Counted from the first letter of the stretch, positions 15,545 to 23,956 are shown. The stretch: DNA of 36,696 nt from Marinifilum caeruleilacunae (GCF_013141825.1 NZ_RZNH01000048.1:2070-38765), one strand, 5' to 3'. The notes: generated from the sequence alone by a model not told the origin. Translations and numbers: made by a program.

Positions 15545-16147
15545 ATGAAAGCATTTTTCATATTCGTATTGGTTGTTATTTCAAATGGGTTGGTTTATAG
15601 TCAAACCAATGATAAAACATTTAATTTAGTTCGGGATATTGGAAATTTCTCTGAATTAATGACTGAGTTCGACACAATAGTTGTTAATGCAGATTTCAGT
15701 ATATGCGATGGAGAACATTTTGAAAAAGACATAATAACTAAACAAAACGATAGTGTTTTCATAGAAGTGTATATAGAAAATGACTCCAAGGGAAAATTAC
15801 GATACGAAAAACGTTTATACAGATATAACAAATCTGACACATTGAATTTTGAGACTCTATATTCAAAATTACAAAAACATACTATCCCGAATAAAAATGC
15901 ATCATTAAGGTTTGAAATAGTTCACAATAAAAGAGATACTCTAAAGCTCTATTCGTATGGATTAGTGGACGTCTTAAGGATATCAAGCTATTTGACTAAA
16001 ATTAAAGATCAAATATATTTTGACAAGGATTATTATAAGCCAATACAAATTCCTCCTAAACCTAAAGGACTATCCGAACTTGAAAAATTGGATTCTTTAA
16101 CACGTGTTGAACTAGAAATGGAATTACAACGAATGATAGATGAATAG
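15545..16147 (+). CDS. Secreted hypothetical protein
   Basis: This 200-residue protein has a signal peptide ending near GLVYSQ (residue 20). The mature part is beta-rich, with VVNADFSICDGEHFEKDIIT and YIENDSKGKLRYEKRLYRY. A proline-lysine linker (IQIPPKPKG) leads to a charged C-terminal helix ending ELQRMIDE. No family is recognised. The tail layout (proline run plus acidic helix) resembles that of the next gene. Single-gene cassette. Confidence 0.6.
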   Translation: MKAFFIFVLVVISNGLVYSQTNDKTFNLVRDIGNFSELMTEFDTIVVNADFSICDGEHFEKDIITKQNDSVFIEVYIENDSKGKLRYEKRLYRYNKSDTLNFETLYSKLQKHTIPNKNASLRFEIVHNKRDTLKLYSYGLVDVLRISSYLTKIKDQIYFDKDYYKPIQIPPKPKGLSELEKLDSLTRVELEMELQRMIDE

Positions 16148-16156
16148 AAAATAACA

Positions 16157-16244
16157 GTTGCAAACAAAAGCTAAACTTCATGGGCAGTGAAGCTCACACA
16201 TTAGCTATCGGGAGTCCTCAAAATTTTAGCAAAACCGTTCCCTA
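16157..16244 (+). other. attC-like site, best example of the A-rich spacer type
   Basis: GCAAAC (AAC 16163-16165), unpaired AAAA, GCTAAA-CTTCATGGG. The right arm is CCTCAAAATTTTAGC, then unpaired AAAACC and GTT (16237-16239). The inner box GCTAAA/TTTAGC pairs perfectly. The tip holds a short GCTC-N-GGAG pairing around ATTAGCTATCG. The next gene starts 11 bases after the GTT. Confidence 0.6.
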
Positions 16245-16249
16245 CAATA

Positions 16250-17140
16250 ATGAAAATGAAAAATCTAATTGTCACCATATTCATACTTCTTCCTTTTTTT
16301 AGTTTTTCTCAAAAAGTGAATGAGAATCTTATTGGCGATTGGGTTTCATTAGAAACTAGATATATTTTGTCATTTACCAATTCGACTATTGGATTCCTTG
16401 ATTGGGGAGAATTTCAAGAATGTTATACTAAGTCTGACACAATTTTCTTTGAATCACCAGATATTATTAAAAAAGATTATTCATATCTGGATAGTATCGA
16501 AAGAAAACCTGTGGTTAAAAGAACTGTGGTCACTGGCATAGAAGTTTTAGGAGGTTATAAAATCAATGGTGACAGTCTAACTATTAATGTGATAAATGAT
16601 AATTTATTCTTTGATTTAAAGCTTCATAAATTTAAAAAATTAGAAGCGAAGAATTCAATTGATTTCGATTCAATTTTTATTGAATCTTCCTGGTGTATGG
16701 GCCTTTCCCCATCCATGGAAATTAAAATTCTATCTAATAGAGATTTCTATTTTAAAGGTAAGATGTACACAGAAAAGTTAGGCAATTACAAAGGAAGATT
16801 AAGTGACGATTTACATCGTCTTGTCAGTGATAAAATAAGGCAACTTGATTTTAACTCTTACGATTCAGCTTATTTTGCTGGACATACAGATGGTCAAACA
16901 AGAAATCTAATATTATATCATAATGGAAATCGGGAACGAATTCAAATATATGGACATGAGGCAGAACCATTAGAGCTAAATGTTTTCTTTCATTATTTAA
17001 CTGAATTGTACAAAAATATAAACTTGAAAGAATTGAATTTTGAGCTTGAATTTGAAGAAATGGAACGATTATACCCTAAACCGCCTCCGCCACTATCTAA
17101 GGAGATGTTAGATTTAATTGAAGATTTTGATGAAGAATAA
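16250..17140 (+). CDS. Secreted hypothetical protein, lipocalin-like start
   Basis: This 296-residue protein has a signal peptide ending near FFSFSQ (residue 20). It is followed by NLIGDWVSLETRYILSFTNS, the GxW type of opening common in lipocalin-like beta-barrel proteins of Bacteroidota. Beta-rich throughout (VKRTVVTGIEVLGGYKING and similar). The C-terminus has a proline run (YPKPPPPLSK) and an acidic helix. Probably periplasmic. The lipocalin reading is an inference from pattern only. Confidence 0.6.
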   Translation: MKMKNLIVTIFILLPFFSFSQKVNENLIGDWVSLETRYILSFTNSTIGFLDWGEFQECYTKSDTIFFESPDIIKKDYSYLDSIERKPVVKRTVVTGIEVLGGYKINGDSLTINVINDNLFFDLKLHKFKKLEAKNSIDFDSIFIESSWCMGLSPSMEIKILSNRDFYFKGKMYTEKLGNYKGRLSDDLHRLVSDKIRQLDFNSYDSAYFAGHTDGQTRNLILYHNGNRERIQIYGHEAEPLELNVFFHYLTELYKNINLKELNFELEFEEMERLYPKPPPPLSKEMLDLIEDFDEE

Positions 17141-17146
17141 ATTACT

Positions 17147-17215
17147 GTTGGCAACAAATGTTAAAATGAATGGACGGTGATCCCTGACAAGTTAATGTAA
17201 CAAAAAACAGTATAC
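17147..17215 (+). other. attC-like left half
   Basis: GTTGGCAACAAATGTTAAAATG (AAC 17153-17155) starts shortly after the stop and is followed by GGACGGTGATCCC and TAATGTAACAAAAAAC. No right arm or GTT is recognisable before the next start at 17238. Confidence 0.35.
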
Positions 17216-17237
17216 GGCAATTTTAAAAAACCAAACA

Positions 17238-17786
17238 ATGAGAATTTCACCTTTTAAATTACTGGCATTATTCGTTCCAATATTTTTACTTTCATGCAAT
17301 ACAAATGATAAAGAATCTGAATTGAAAATGGTGAACATTGCTGACTTGAATGGAAAATTCCAAGTGAAACTCCCCGAAAGTTGGAAAAAGGAATTTAATA
17401 CCACGGGATTTTCTTCAGGGATAATTTCGTCTGACACAACTACAGAATTAAAAAATACAGTGATTATTAATATTAATTGGAATCAAGACACTGTTTATAT
17501 CAATCCTAATCTGGAGCAAACACTTGACTCTCTTAATGCAACAATTGGACTTAAAACACATATACGAAAAAGTGGAAAAATTGGTAATTATCGGACAAGT
17601 TTTAATTTTAGTTCTGGTTATGACCTAAGTGAAAAAATGAAGCAGAATCAGTACTTGTATATCCTAAAAGGAGATTCTATCACAGGACACATATTAATGA
17701 CAGCAACAGTTTTTGGAGATTCGATTCAGGCTGAACAATCGGAATTAATTGCAGAAATAGTGAAGACCATAAAAATGAACAAATAA
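17238..17786 (+). CDS. PsbP/DUF1795-like lipoprotein
   Basis: This 182-residue protein has a lipoprotein signal (LLSC, Cys about 20). The mature domain starts FQVKLPESWKKEF, followed by paired strands (TVIININWNQDTVYI), a helix (NLEQTLDSLNATI) and a final helix (SELIAEIVKTIKM). This is the order seen in PsbP-like/DUF1795 domains, which are small periplasmic alpha/beta proteins of mostly unknown role. Single-gene cassette. Confidence 0.6.
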   Translation: MRISPFKLLALFVPIFLLSCNTNDKESELKMVNIADLNGKFQVKLPESWKKEFNTTGFSSGIISSDTTTELKNTVIININWNQDTVYINPNLEQTLDSLNATIGLKTHIRKSGKIGNYRTSFNFSSGYDLSEKMKQNQYLYILKGDSITGHILMTATVFGDSIQAEQSELIAEIVKTIKMNK

Positions 17787-17788
17787 CA

Positions 17789-17865
17789 TCCGCTAACAAA
17801 CGTTAAAATTTATGGGCGGTGATACTCCCCCCGCTGCAGCTCGAGTCCTCTCGCGTAGATAAAAA
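17789..17865 (+). other. attC-like left half fused to a REP-like hairpin
   Basis: CCGCTAACAAACGTTAAAATT (AAC 17795-17797) is followed by GGGCGGTGATA. Then comes CTCCCCCCGCTGCAGCTCGAGTCCTCTCGCG, a variant of the GC-rich hairpin of 6751-6790. No right arm is seen. The sequence from 17866 to 18034 carries only a weak GAAGC/GCTTC hairpin near 17977-17996 and no convincing gene. Confidence 0.4.
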
Positions 17866-18034
17866 GCATACCAACACTATAAATAAAAAAGATTTAAGTA
17901 AGTTTAAGAAACTTATGCGCATTGGGCTTGTACAGTTATTTAGAGCAAGTAAATCAAAACGGTTCTTTTTATACCGAAGCTGTAAGCATTGCTTCAGCAC
18001 CTTACAAAGTATTATTTATAAATAGAAAAAATAA

Positions 18035-18850
18035 ATGATGAAGAAGATATTCATATTTACATTAATCGGATCAATAACAATGGGAATTTTCAGTTTTAAG
18101 GGAAAGGAAACGGTAAAGCCAATGCTCGGAATGATACTTTTAGAGGAAGCAAACTCAATACAGATGGATAAAGTAGTACGTGAATTGAAAGAAAGCTGGA
18201 AATTAACACTTCGTGAAATGGAATCGGCTAAAGAAACATCGATTCTTGTAATTGATGGTTATCGAATTGCGATTGCAAATATGCCTGTGCCAATTCCTGG
18301 TGATGAGATAAAAGCAGCTGCTGAATACAATTACTTCTGGCAAAATGGTGTTGAAGAAGCAAGCAAGCATAAAGAACATGTAATTTTATCGATTATGAAT
18401 GCCGGCAAAGATAATGTAAAGGAAAACATTCTATTTAATCAGGTTGCAGCTGCAATTTTAAATCATAGTAAAGCACTTGGAGTTTATATAGGTGGTCGCA
18501 CATTATTACTAAAGAAAGACTTTTACTTGGCAAATACAGAGATGATGTCGGAACAAGATTTGCCACTCTATAACTGGATTTATTTTGGACTAAGGCAAGA
18601 AAAAGGGAAACAATCGATTTACACTTACGGATTGGCAGATTTCAATAAACCTGAGATGGAAATCGTGAATTCCAACAAATCAATGGCAGAGCTGAGTGAA
18701 ATAATGTTCAATATGGCACATTATGTAGTTGCTTCTGATGTGATTCTAAAAGATGGTGAAACCATAGGTATGTCTGCCACTCAAAAACTTGAAATATCCT
18801 ATTCCAAAGGAAAATATTTAGACGGTAAAACATTGAAAATTAAATATTAA
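18035..18850 (+). CDS. DUF4261-like protein
   Basis: This 271-residue protein starts at tandem ATG codons and has a hydrophobic N-terminus (about 4-20) that may be a signal peptide. Features match what I know of DUF4261: an opening MLGMILLEEANSIQMDKVV, the core VIDGYRIAIANMPVPIPGDEI (about 70-90), a Trp-containing helix, HVILSIMNAGK, and SKALGVYIGGRTLL. The function of the family is unknown. No attC-like right box precedes it. The gene marks the change from attC-like spacers to repeat-only spacers. Confidence 0.7.
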   Translation: MMKKIFIFTLIGSITMGIFSFKGKETVKPMLGMILLEEANSIQMDKVVRELKESWKLTLREMESAKETSILVIDGYRIAIANMPVPIPGDEIKAAAEYNYFWQNGVEEASKHKEHVILSIMNAGKDNVKENILFNQVAAAILNHSKALGVYIGGRTLLLKKDFYLANTEMMSEQDLPLYNWIYFGLRQEKGKQSIYTYGLADFNKPEMEIVNSNKSMAELSEIMFNMAHYVVASDVILKDGETIGMSATQKLEISYSKGKYLDGKTLKIKY

Positions 18851-18876
18851 TTTCTCTCCCGTGGTAAAACGCACCC

Positions 18877-18943
18877 CTCCTATTTAAACCAGTTCTTAAT
18901 TTTCACCTCACTGGCTTCTATCATTAAATAATATGTAAATTTA
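18877..18943 (+). repeat. 67-bp TAAATTTA repeat, copy 5 (possible promoter)
   Basis: Full copy with CTGG, 21 bases and TAAATTTA, preceded by TCCCGTGGTAAAACGCAC, the tail of the GC-rich hairpin element. The next start is 107 bases downstream. Between them, GGCAAAACCCAGAGCTG (about 19004-19020) looks like a decayed attC-like right end. Confidence 0.7.
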
Positions 18944-19049
18944 GCTGGCTTTATTTCCCTGCTGGTTTGTGAAAACAAACAGTTCAATCAAGTTCAAAAC
19001 AAGGCAAAACCCAGAGCTGTAATTTCTTATTTGATCACACAATGATGGT

Positions 19050-19700
19050 ATGACAAAGCGAATTTTAATAACAATCTTTTTTCAGATCATTCTATTCCAT
19101 GCATTTTCTCAATCATTTTGTAACAAGAAGCATGTTTATGGCTTGCTATCAGACTTTTACTATTTACAAATTCTGCCTGAACAAAACTACAAACTTCGAG
19201 TTGGTATGTATTCCAATTTACATTTCCTTGGCGAAACAGAGATAAAACAGGATACTTTAGAATTAAGTAAGCTTAATCGATCATACGGTGCAGTCAGGAA
19301 GATGTCAAAATATCAGATTAAAGATTCGCTTTTAATACCGGTAGCTTACAAGAATAAACTGCCATTCTCCAGGAAAATGAGTAGAGATTCAAGCATATGC
19401 AAGTCTTATTTTCAATCCGATGGTCATGTATATTATGAGTTGATCTTTAGGTCAGATTCCAGTTTTGTATACAGGACAGGTTCCGACATAACCCGAAATG
19501 TTACCAAAGGCAAGTGGACTCAAAACGGAAATGAGATTAGCCTTCACCCTGAGAATTCAGACCATCTTTTGTATTGGATTTGTACCAATAATAAGTTGAT
19601 TGAAATTGATAATTATTTGGTAGGAAGAACATATGACAAGGAGAATGAGACAACTGAATTTCAATATCTAAGAGGACTTAAGCCTAGAGTGAACAAATAA
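19050..19700 (+). CDS. Secreted hypothetical protein
   Basis: This 216-residue protein has a signal peptide ending near FHAFSQ (residue 21). Mature protein with several cysteines (SFCNKK, SSICKSY, WICTNN). Its C-terminal half reads like a lipocalin-type sheet (VYYELIFRSDSSFVYRTGSD, TKGKWTQNGNEISLH). No named family. It opens a run of closely spaced + strand genes (19050-22866) that may be one operon behind the promoter-like repeat at 18877-18943. Confidence 0.6.
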   Translation: MTKRILITIFFQIILFHAFSQSFCNKKHVYGLLSDFYYLQILPEQNYKLRVGMYSNLHFLGETEIKQDTLELSKLNRSYGAVRKMSKYQIKDSLLIPVAYKNKLPFSRKMSRDSSICKSYFQSDGHVYYELIFRSDSSFVYRTGSDITRNVTKGKWTQNGNEISLHPENSDHLLYWICTNNKLIEIDNYLVGRTYDKENETTEFQYLRGLKPRVNK

Positions 19701-19732
19701 CAACAAGAACAAACCAATATCAATAAACACAA

Positions 19733-20104
19733 ATGAAAACTGCCCCAATACTACAAGATGGAATGAATATGAAAATATTCAAGAAATACGCAATCATTCT
19801 TATCATTCTGGAAATATTAACAAGGTGGGGAATCATAGCAATATTCAGACTTTTTCAAGACTTTTATGAATTTGATAATCTAGCATATCAAAACGGGTTA
19901 TATAATTTGTTATATGGATACTCAATCTTCACGCTTAATCTTGTTATTGGAATTATTCTACTCTTCGACCTTAAGCTGAAAAGCCTTTGGACCTGGATTA
20001 TTTTTGCCTGGACATTATTGAATCCGTGGACTAGCATACTTTTCTTTTTGTTATGGGGAAGTTTTGAGATGAAATTAACAGCCTCACAAAAAAGCGAACA
20101 TTAA
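19733..20104 (+). CDS. Small multi-pass membrane protein
   Basis: This protein has 123 residues from ATG 19733. A later start at 19769 (MKIFKKYAIILI) would remove 12 polar residues and is equally plausible. About four hydrophobic segments are seen, with aromatic and Trp-rich helices (LWTWIIFAWTLLNPWTSILF). No family is recognised. It lies 32 bases after the previous gene and 1 base before the next, so it is probably co-transcribed. Confidence 0.6.
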   Translation: MKTAPILQDGMNMKIFKKYAIILIILEILTRWGIIAIFRLFQDFYEFDNLAYQNGLYNLLYGYSIFTLNLVIGIILLFDLKLKSLWTWIIFAWTLLNPWTSILFFLLWGSFEMKLTASQKSEH

Positions 20105-20105
20105 A

Positions 20106-20600
20106 ATGAAAAAAACACTATCTATATTATTGATATTAACCTCATTTAGCATTCACTGCCATGCCAAAATTAATTTAGGAATTAAACTTCTTTCACAGAA
20201 TAAGCGTGCAATTAAAATATTAATCACAGCTACGAATACAAGTGAAAAAGACAGTATCCTATTTTACACACCTAATAAAGAAGATATTTGCATGTCGCTT
20301 TTATCTGTTTACTTTATTGAACAGGAAACCAAAAAAATTCATGAATATTTCCCTTGTAGCTGGATTACCGACCTTGATCATATCAATATAGTAAAGGCTA
20401 ATTCAACATTGCTTCATCCAGGACAATCATACGAATTTGAACTAAACATGAAACGAAAAGACATATCTCCATTTTTAAAAAAGAATAAATATGATATTGA
20501 AGTAAGTCTATCCTATAACTATGCTAATTTTGTTTCCCAACTGAAACATGAAATATTCAAAGGGGATCTAAAATCAAATATAATAGTAATATCGAATTGA
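20106..20600 (+). CDS. Secreted hypothetical protein
   Basis: This 164-residue protein has a signal peptide ending near HCHAK (residue 20). The mature part looks like a single immunoglobulin-like beta domain (INLGIKLLSQNKRAIKILI, ATNTSEKDSILFY, LHPGQSYEFELNM, YDIEVSLSYNYA). It is probably periplasmic. No named family. It starts one base after the preceding stop and ends 10 bases before the next start, so it is tightly packed in the 19050-22866 run. Confidence 0.6.
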   Translation: MKKTLSILLILTSFSIHCHAKINLGIKLLSQNKRAIKILITATNTSEKDSILFYTPNKEDICMSLLSVYFIEQETKKIHEYFPCSWITDLDHINIVKANSTLLHPGQSYEFELNMKRKDISPFLKKNKYDIEVSLSYNYANFVSQLKHEIFKGDLKSNIIVISN

Positions 20601-20610
20601 AAGAATAAAC

Positions 20611-21279
20611 ATGCACAAGAGATTATTTATTATATCAATACTGCTATTTTTTGGAAGCTCTATTTTTTCTCAATCATACTACTATTCAGATTCTACAATG
20701 ATTGAAGGAAATAAGTTTATCGCAAGTTTTGACACCACATCTGCAAAAGTTATAGTAGAACGAAATCAAAGCATACTTAAAATTGACCAATTGGTAACAA
20801 GCCCTGATTTTGAATTTATTGACTTTGACAGTGACTCAATACCAGAATTGGTTTTTTATTGCATAGGATGTAAAGCCGAAGTTTTAACAATATTCGATTA
20901 CGATTCAATTAATCAGAGTTTTAAGCTCATTAAAAACATAGAAGATTTCCCTGCTCCAAAAAATATTGAAAAAACCAACTTATACTATTCTTATTCACCT
21001 ACCGGATGTGCAGATCAGAATTGGGAATCAAAACTGTTTCGAATTGAAAACTTTAAAACAGAACTTATAGGCTTGCTCAGAGTAGAGGCTTGTCCGGATA
21101 ATGATAAAAACACAGCCTTTACGATTGATATTTTTAAACCAGATAATTCTAATGATTTGACTTTTGTGGAAGCACTGCCCCTCGATACAATAAACACATA
21201 CAATGAAAACAAATGGGGATTTATAAAATCTTATTGGGAAAATCAGTATAAAGCTTTTACAAATAATACTCCCCGCTAG
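20611..21279 (+). CDS. Secreted hypothetical protein
   Basis: This 222-residue protein has a signal peptide ending near SIFSQ (residue 21). The segment DFEFIDFDSDSIPELVFYC is an FG-GAP/VCBS-like 'D-x-D-x-D' element of the kind that reports product values, followed by IFDYDSINQSFKLI. The C-terminus (TNNTPR) runs into CTCCCCGCTAGCGCTTGAG, a dispersed hairpin element, so the native end may have been altered by insertion of that element. Confidence 0.55.
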   Translation: MHKRLFIISILLFFGSSIFSQSYYYSDSTMIEGNKFIASFDTTSAKVIVERNQSILKIDQLVTSPDFEFIDFDSDSIPELVFYCIGCKAEVLTIFDYDSINQSFKLIKNIEDFPAPKNIEKTNLYYSYSPTGCADQNWESKLFRIENFKTELIGLLRVEACPDNDKNTAFTIDIFKPDNSNDLTFVEALPLDTINTYNENKWGFIKSYWENQYKAFTNNTPR

Positions 21280-21300
21280 CGCTTGAGTCCTCTCTTGTAG
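21269..21300 (+). repeat. REP-like hairpin element at a gene end
   Basis: ACTCCCCGCTAGCGCTTGAG followed by TCCTCTCTTGTAG is a decayed copy of the GC-rich hairpin of 6751-6790 and 17824. It contains the stop codon region of the upstream gene. Confidence 0.45.
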
Positions 21301-21341
21301 TTTTAACAAATAAAAAACATAGACCAATAATCGAAAATATA

Positions 21342-21821
21342 ATGGATAAGATTTTAAGCATCATTTTAATCATATTTGCAGTTATTACCCTTGGTGTAGT
21401 TGGGACATTTTACTTTTCATTTGGCGATCATAAAGAATTAAAAAAAATTAAGAATCCTGTTCATGGTGAAAAAATCTATTTAATGAAGGTAAGTTGGGGA
21501 TTGGATGATTGCAGAATGGCAATTGGTCTAAATAGAAAATTTCACGGAGGATTTGCCAATGATTTTGATGATAAATATCTTCTGGATTATGGAGAGCATT
21601 TCTTTTATAAATTTTCTAATGACTCCTTAATAATTTATGGTTCTGAATTTGATGGACCCAAGCTTAATGAATTTAAAACTCCTATCGTATTCATAAGTCT
21701 CGAAAACCCGGCCTTCATCGAACTCGGAGAAAATGAAACCTATAAAACAAAAGGCTTGGCAGTTTTTCCAAAATCTGTTATTGAAAGATTTGAGTACAAT
21801 GACAAGAGAAATAAAAAATAA
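21342..21821 (+). CDS. Membrane-anchored hypothetical protein
   Basis: This 159-residue protein has one N-terminal membrane segment (about 4-26). The soluble domain has VHGEKIYLMKVSWGLDDCRM and FYKFSNDSLIIYGSEFDGP. It is probably exported and anchored. No family is recognised. It ends at 21821, and the next gene probably starts at 21847, so the two are likely co-expressed. Confidence 0.55.
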   Translation: MDKILSIILIIFAVITLGVVGTFYFSFGDHKELKKIKNPVHGEKIYLMKVSWGLDDCRMAIGLNRKFHGGFANDFDDKYLLDYGEHFFYKFSNDSLIIYGSEFDGPKLNEFKTPIVFISLENPAFIELGENETYKTKGLAVFPKSVIERFEYNDKRNKK

Positions 21822-21846
21822 AGATCGAAAACTGAGAAAATCCAAT

Positions 21847-22866
21847 ATGATAAAATCAAAGCCAAATATTGGCTCAATAATAATTTTACTTATAGGCTGC
21901 ATTGGCATGTCTGTTTTAAGCTACAAGCTAGTATCTACATCACTTAGTGCCGACTATCCTCAATTGACTGGTTTAATTTTAGGTGCATTTTTTGGCCTAT
22001 TTGCAATTCTTTGCATCATTGCTTTACTCTCTTACGATCTAATTACCATCGATAAGGAGTACGTGACCATTAAGTCAGTACTAGGCTTTCAAAAGAAGAA
22101 AATTCACCTAAGGAATATTAGGGCATACAACGAAATCAAAAAGAGGACAAAACATACCAGTTGGACCGATCTTACCATTTTTTATGATGACAAAAAGCTT
22201 AAAATTACCTCTTCAATGTTCTCAAATTATTCTGAGGTAAAAAGCAGGTTGACCAGGGGGAAGAGACGAGATGTCATTTCTGTAAAGCACTGGCATAGGA
22301 GATCAGATTTGTATTATGGTATTGGATTCATAGCACTTGGGCTGCTTATGTTTGTTTTTTTTACAAATATTTACCCAAACAAAAATGAAAATATCCTCGA
22401 GCATGAATTGTCAATTATTCAGGGAACTGTAGATCATGTAACACTTGACAGGTCGGCCAAAGGAAAGAGATCTGTGAGATTGGGCCTAAAGCAACATCCT
22501 AAATTTATCTTTTCTCTTTCAGGCATTAATTTCGATGCAAGTGAGGTAGAAAAACTCTTGGCTGAAGTAAAACAAAATGACAAAATAGAACTCAAAATCC
22601 TTTCAGAAGTAAATGAAAAAAAACTATTGAAGACCACAGCTCTAAGTTTTTGGGATAAGACAATTAACTACAAAACAATTGACATTTACGATTTAAGAGA
22701 CCATAAGAATACCTATTTGGATATTAATCATTACAACAAGCTTAGGAGACAAAATGCATCATCCTGGGCACGTAATATTTTGATAGTGGTTTCATTCTTA
22801 ATTCTGACTTATGGGCTTTATTTATTACTTAAAGCGAAAAGACCAATTACAATGAACAATGAGTAA
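21847..22866 (+). CDS. Membrane protein with PH-like domain
   Basis: ATG 21847 is preferred because longer starts (21733, 21799) overlap the upstream gene and add only polar residues. It gives 339 residues. Two membrane helices lie near the N-terminus, followed by a PH-like domain (YDLITIDKEYVTIKSVLGF, KKIHLRNIRAYNEI). A third helix (IGFIALGLLMFVFFTNI) and a soluble domain (LSIIQGTVDHVTLD, FIFSLSGINFDASEV) come next, and then a last helix near the C-terminus. The layout recalls the membrane/PH proteins at 3187 and 5037 but is larger. Function unknown. Confidence 0.65.
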   Translation: MIKSKPNIGSIIILLIGCIGMSVLSYKLVSTSLSADYPQLTGLILGAFFGLFAILCIIALLSYDLITIDKEYVTIKSVLGFQKKKIHLRNIRAYNEIKKRTKHTSWTDLTIFYDDKKLKITSSMFSNYSEVKSRLTRGKRRDVISVKHWHRRSDLYYGIGFIALGLLMFVFFTNIYPNKNENILEHELSIIQGTVDHVTLDRSAKGKRSVRLGLKQHPKFIFSLSGINFDASEVEKLLAEVKQNDKIELKILSEVNEKKLLKTTALSFWDKTINYKTIDIYDLRDHKNTYLDINHYNKLRRQNASSWARNILIVVSFLILTYGLYLLLKAKRPITMNNE

Positions 22867-22932
22867 TGAGTAATGAATAATGTGTAATTAATAATAGCAG
22901 ATACCAGAAACTTGTGGCTGTATACTGACTTC

Positions 22933-22978
22933 TTTTCTCCCCTAGCCGGAGGGGCACTCACTTTTTGGCTTAAGCCCG
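22933..22978 (+). repeat. Truncated copy of the 230-bp repeat
   Basis: It matches the first roughly 46 bases (TTTCTCCCCTAGCCGGAGG to GGCTTAAGCCC) and then breaks into AT-rich filler. The truncated copies at 32633-32680 and 32775-32822 break at the same place. Confidence 0.7.
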
Positions 22979-23095
22979 ATTACAATGAATAATGAGTAAT
23001 GAACAATTAACAATTGCAGCTACCAGAAACTTGTGACTTGCAGCTTGTTGCTTGTAACTGATTACTGATTGTTGATTGTTGATAGCTAACTTCTA

Positions 23096-23328
23096 TTCTC
23101 CTCCAGCCGGAGAGGCTCTTACTTTTTGGCTTAAGCCCAAAAAGTAAGCAAAAAACCCAAGGCGAACTGAAAATTGCAATTTGATTCTTAAAATGCTTAA
23201 GTGCGGCCGGGTGATCTTTAAGCAAGCTTGCAGCTTCCCGGTCTTACTAAAGCCTTTCTTCGAATAAAATCACAATTGTCAGAATGCCGGACAGCGACTT
23301 TTGAGGACAGCTGAATTAATAATGAGTT
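23096..23328 (+). repeat. About 230-bp dispersed repeat, copy B
   Basis: Long copy, nearly the same as 6472-6702, with TTGCAGCTT in the CCGGG/CCCGG loop. It ends near GACAGCTGAATTAATAATGAG, the border with filler shared with copies A and C. Confidence 0.8.
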
Positions 23329-23413
23329 ATTAGTAATTAACAATTGCAGCTACCAGCAACTTGTAACTTGCAGATTGTAGCTTGTTGCTGATTACTGATC
23401 GCTGTAAACTTCT

Positions 23414-23480
23414 CTCCTATTTAAACCAGTTCTTAATTTTCAGTACATTGGCTTCGATAATTAAATAATATGTAAATTTA
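23414..23480 (+). repeat. 67-bp TAAATTTA repeat, copy 6 (possible promoter)
   Basis: Full copy with TTGG, 21 bases and TAAATTTA. It has the shortest gap to a start codon among full copies (75 bases, gene 23555). Confidence 0.7.
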
Positions 23481-23554
23481 TTTGGAATGGTGCCTGGCGG
23501 GTTTGTGTGGAGTTAATTGTAAGACTGTAGATGAATCATTAAAATATCAGACCA

Positions 23555-23956
23555 ATGAAATTATTTGCGAAGTGTTCAGACTGTAATAGTGAAATAAAAA
23601 TAAAGACATTTTTAATTTCCAACCGAATTGAACTGGCGAAATCGAAAGGCGAAGAGTTCGAACAAAGATGCACCCACTGTGGCCATAGAAATGAAATCTA
23701 TGTTGACGAAGTAATTGCAGAAAAGAACGACAGCTTAATTTTTATTGTTGGTGGTATTTCTTTTTTGCTGGCAATTGCATTAACTTACTTTTTTTGGCAC
23801 TATGGCTACATTGCTGCAGTATCATTTGCCATTCCATTACTGCTTAGTACTACTATTAGTCAGAACCAACGTAATAGTGTGAACTTGTTTAATGGCATGT
23901 ATTTCAACTCAAAAAAACGACTCGAGCGACTGAAAAGTAAATCATCAGTAAATTGA
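23555..23956 (+). CDS. Zinc-ribbon membrane protein
   Basis: This 133-residue protein has an N-terminal zinc-ribbon pattern (CSDC at 7-10 and CTHC at 39-42). Two hydrophobic segments follow (about 62-80 and 85-105), and then a basic C-terminal tail (SKKRLERLKSKS). It is cytoplasmic-facing with a membrane hairpin. No named family. The four cysteines probably bind zinc structurally. Confidence 0.65.
   Translation: MKLFAKCSDCNSEIKIKTFLISNRIELAKSKGEEFEQRCTHCGHRNEIYVDEVIAEKNDSLIFIVGGISFLLAIALTYFFWHYGYIAAVSFAIPLLLSTTISQNQRNSVNLFNGMYFNSKKRLERLKSKSSVN

Larger units (their letters stand above)
22867..23554 (+). other. Repeat-filled spacer, no gene
   Basis: The spacer holds AT-rich near-tandem filler (AATGAGTAATGAACAATT, AGCTACCAGAAACTTGTGAC), a truncated copy of the large repeat (22933-22978), a long copy (23096-23328), more filler, and a 67-bp repeat (23414-23480). 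The open frames on the minus strand here come from the repeat and recur with it elsewhere, so I do not call them genes. Confidence 0.65.

Noticed and set aside
17819-18025. Short + strand frame starting in the attC-like/hairpin spacer
   Set aside because: It begins inside repeated non-coding sequence, has no recognisable motif and ends just before a well-supported gene.
23007-23225. Minus-strand open frame inside the 230-bp repeat (also at 35973-36164)
   Set aside because: It recurs with each repeat copy, has no start or family signal and follows the repeat's palindromes; it is a by-product of the repeat.
22860-23410. Possible CRISPR array (short near-repeats in the spacer)
   Set aside because: Repeats are AT-rich filler of unequal length and spacing, with no constant repeat/spacer pattern and no cas genes.
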